Shown here piece by piece: positions 63,969 to 64,000 of a stretch of 64,000 nucleotides of DNA. How positions within the stretch are numbered: the stretch's first letter is position 1; each line of letters starts with the position of its first letter. This DNA comes from CAYNWT01 sp964450955 (GTDB taxonomy: Bacteria > Planctomycetota > Planctomycetia > Planctomycetales > Planctomycetaceae), in the NCBI GenBank assembly GCA_964450955.1, contig CAYVFI010000016.1:62001-126000 (forward strand), given 5' to 3'. The notes beneath the pieces are model-generated. The model was not told the DNA's origin and made no database searches. It saw nothing but the letters and a program-made list of their open reading frames with translations. The translations under genes and the position numbers were made by a program.

Positions 63969-64000
63969 ATGATCTGCAAGCTCACCAACTTTGATTCCCA
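63969..64000 (+). CDS. Start of a gene cut by the window edge
   Basis: An ATG preceded by GAGGAGGAACAAGA, an excellent ribosome binding site, begins MICKLTNFDS and runs off the window. Ten residues are too few for a family call; they do not look like a signal peptide. Confidence 0.6.
   Translation, partial: MICKLTNFDS

Overview
The window looks like chromosomal DNA from a planctomycete. The clues are a secreted protein whose N-terminus carries the LEQRLLLAG motif common in planctomycete exported proteins, a 75-residue CsrA, a UdgX-type uracil-DNA-binding protein, and many small stress-type proteins (PA2169/DUF2383, CsbD, DUF1328, PRC-barrel, BON) mixed with two-component and ion-transport genes. 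The genus cannot be fixed from the sequence. I found no rRNA, tRNA, CRISPR array, insertion sequence or prophage.

Layout. 1-9.8 kb: a PA2169-family protein, a phospholipid-methyltransferase-like enzyme, a radical SAM/DUF4130/UdgX triple fusion, then BON, CsbD, flavin-oxidase-fold and DUF3891 genes, a frame-disrupted PA2169 copy and a flavoprotein reductase. 9.9-18.4 kb: a secreted FAS1 protein, a DUF1328 microprotein, an AI-2E-type transporter, a lipoprotein, DUF2254, a BON-MscS channel and two unknown genes. 18.6-24 kb: an NtrC-type sigma-54 activator, a hybrid kinase with HPt, a second DUF1328, a PRC-barrel protein and a coiled-coil lipoprotein. 24-30.7 kb: a REP-like repeat cluster, a Na+/H+-type antiporter with a nucleotide-binding domain, a PP2C phosphatase, a CBS membrane protein, a secreted PRC-like protein and a third PA2169 copy. 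31.4-38.9 kb: a likely operon of glycosidase-like protein, diacylglycerol-glucosyltransferase-like GT4, alkaline-phosphatase-like/EEP fusion, SAP-like protein and TVP38 protein. 39-50.2 kb: HtrA protease, a kinase plus second NtrC activator, csrA, corA, a giant MscS channel and a small membrane protein. 50.2-57.8 kb (minus strand): a four-gene light-sensing operon (CheB/CheR hybrid kinase, heme oxygenase, bacteriophytochrome kinase, receiver). 58-64 kb: an AsmA/TamB-like protein, a Wza-like export lipoprotein, a quinone oxidoreductase and the start of one more gene.

The main discovery is regulatory. About twenty sites fitting the sigma-54 consensus TGGCAC-N5-TTGC, each with GG and GC ten bases apart, lie in non-coding DNA and point at nearby start codons. 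Three are perfect. They precede all three PA2169 genes, both DUF1328 genes, and genes for CsbD, DUF3891, the flavin-oxidase-fold protein, FAS1, lipoproteins, PP2C, the PRC-like protein, HtrA, the glycolipid-type operon and perhaps csrA. Two sigma-54 activators sit among them. I infer a sigma-54-driven envelope/general stress regulon, a job that other bacteria give to sigma-S or sigma-B. The transport genes (two MscS-type channels, CorA, antiporter) fit an osmotic or ionic stress theme.
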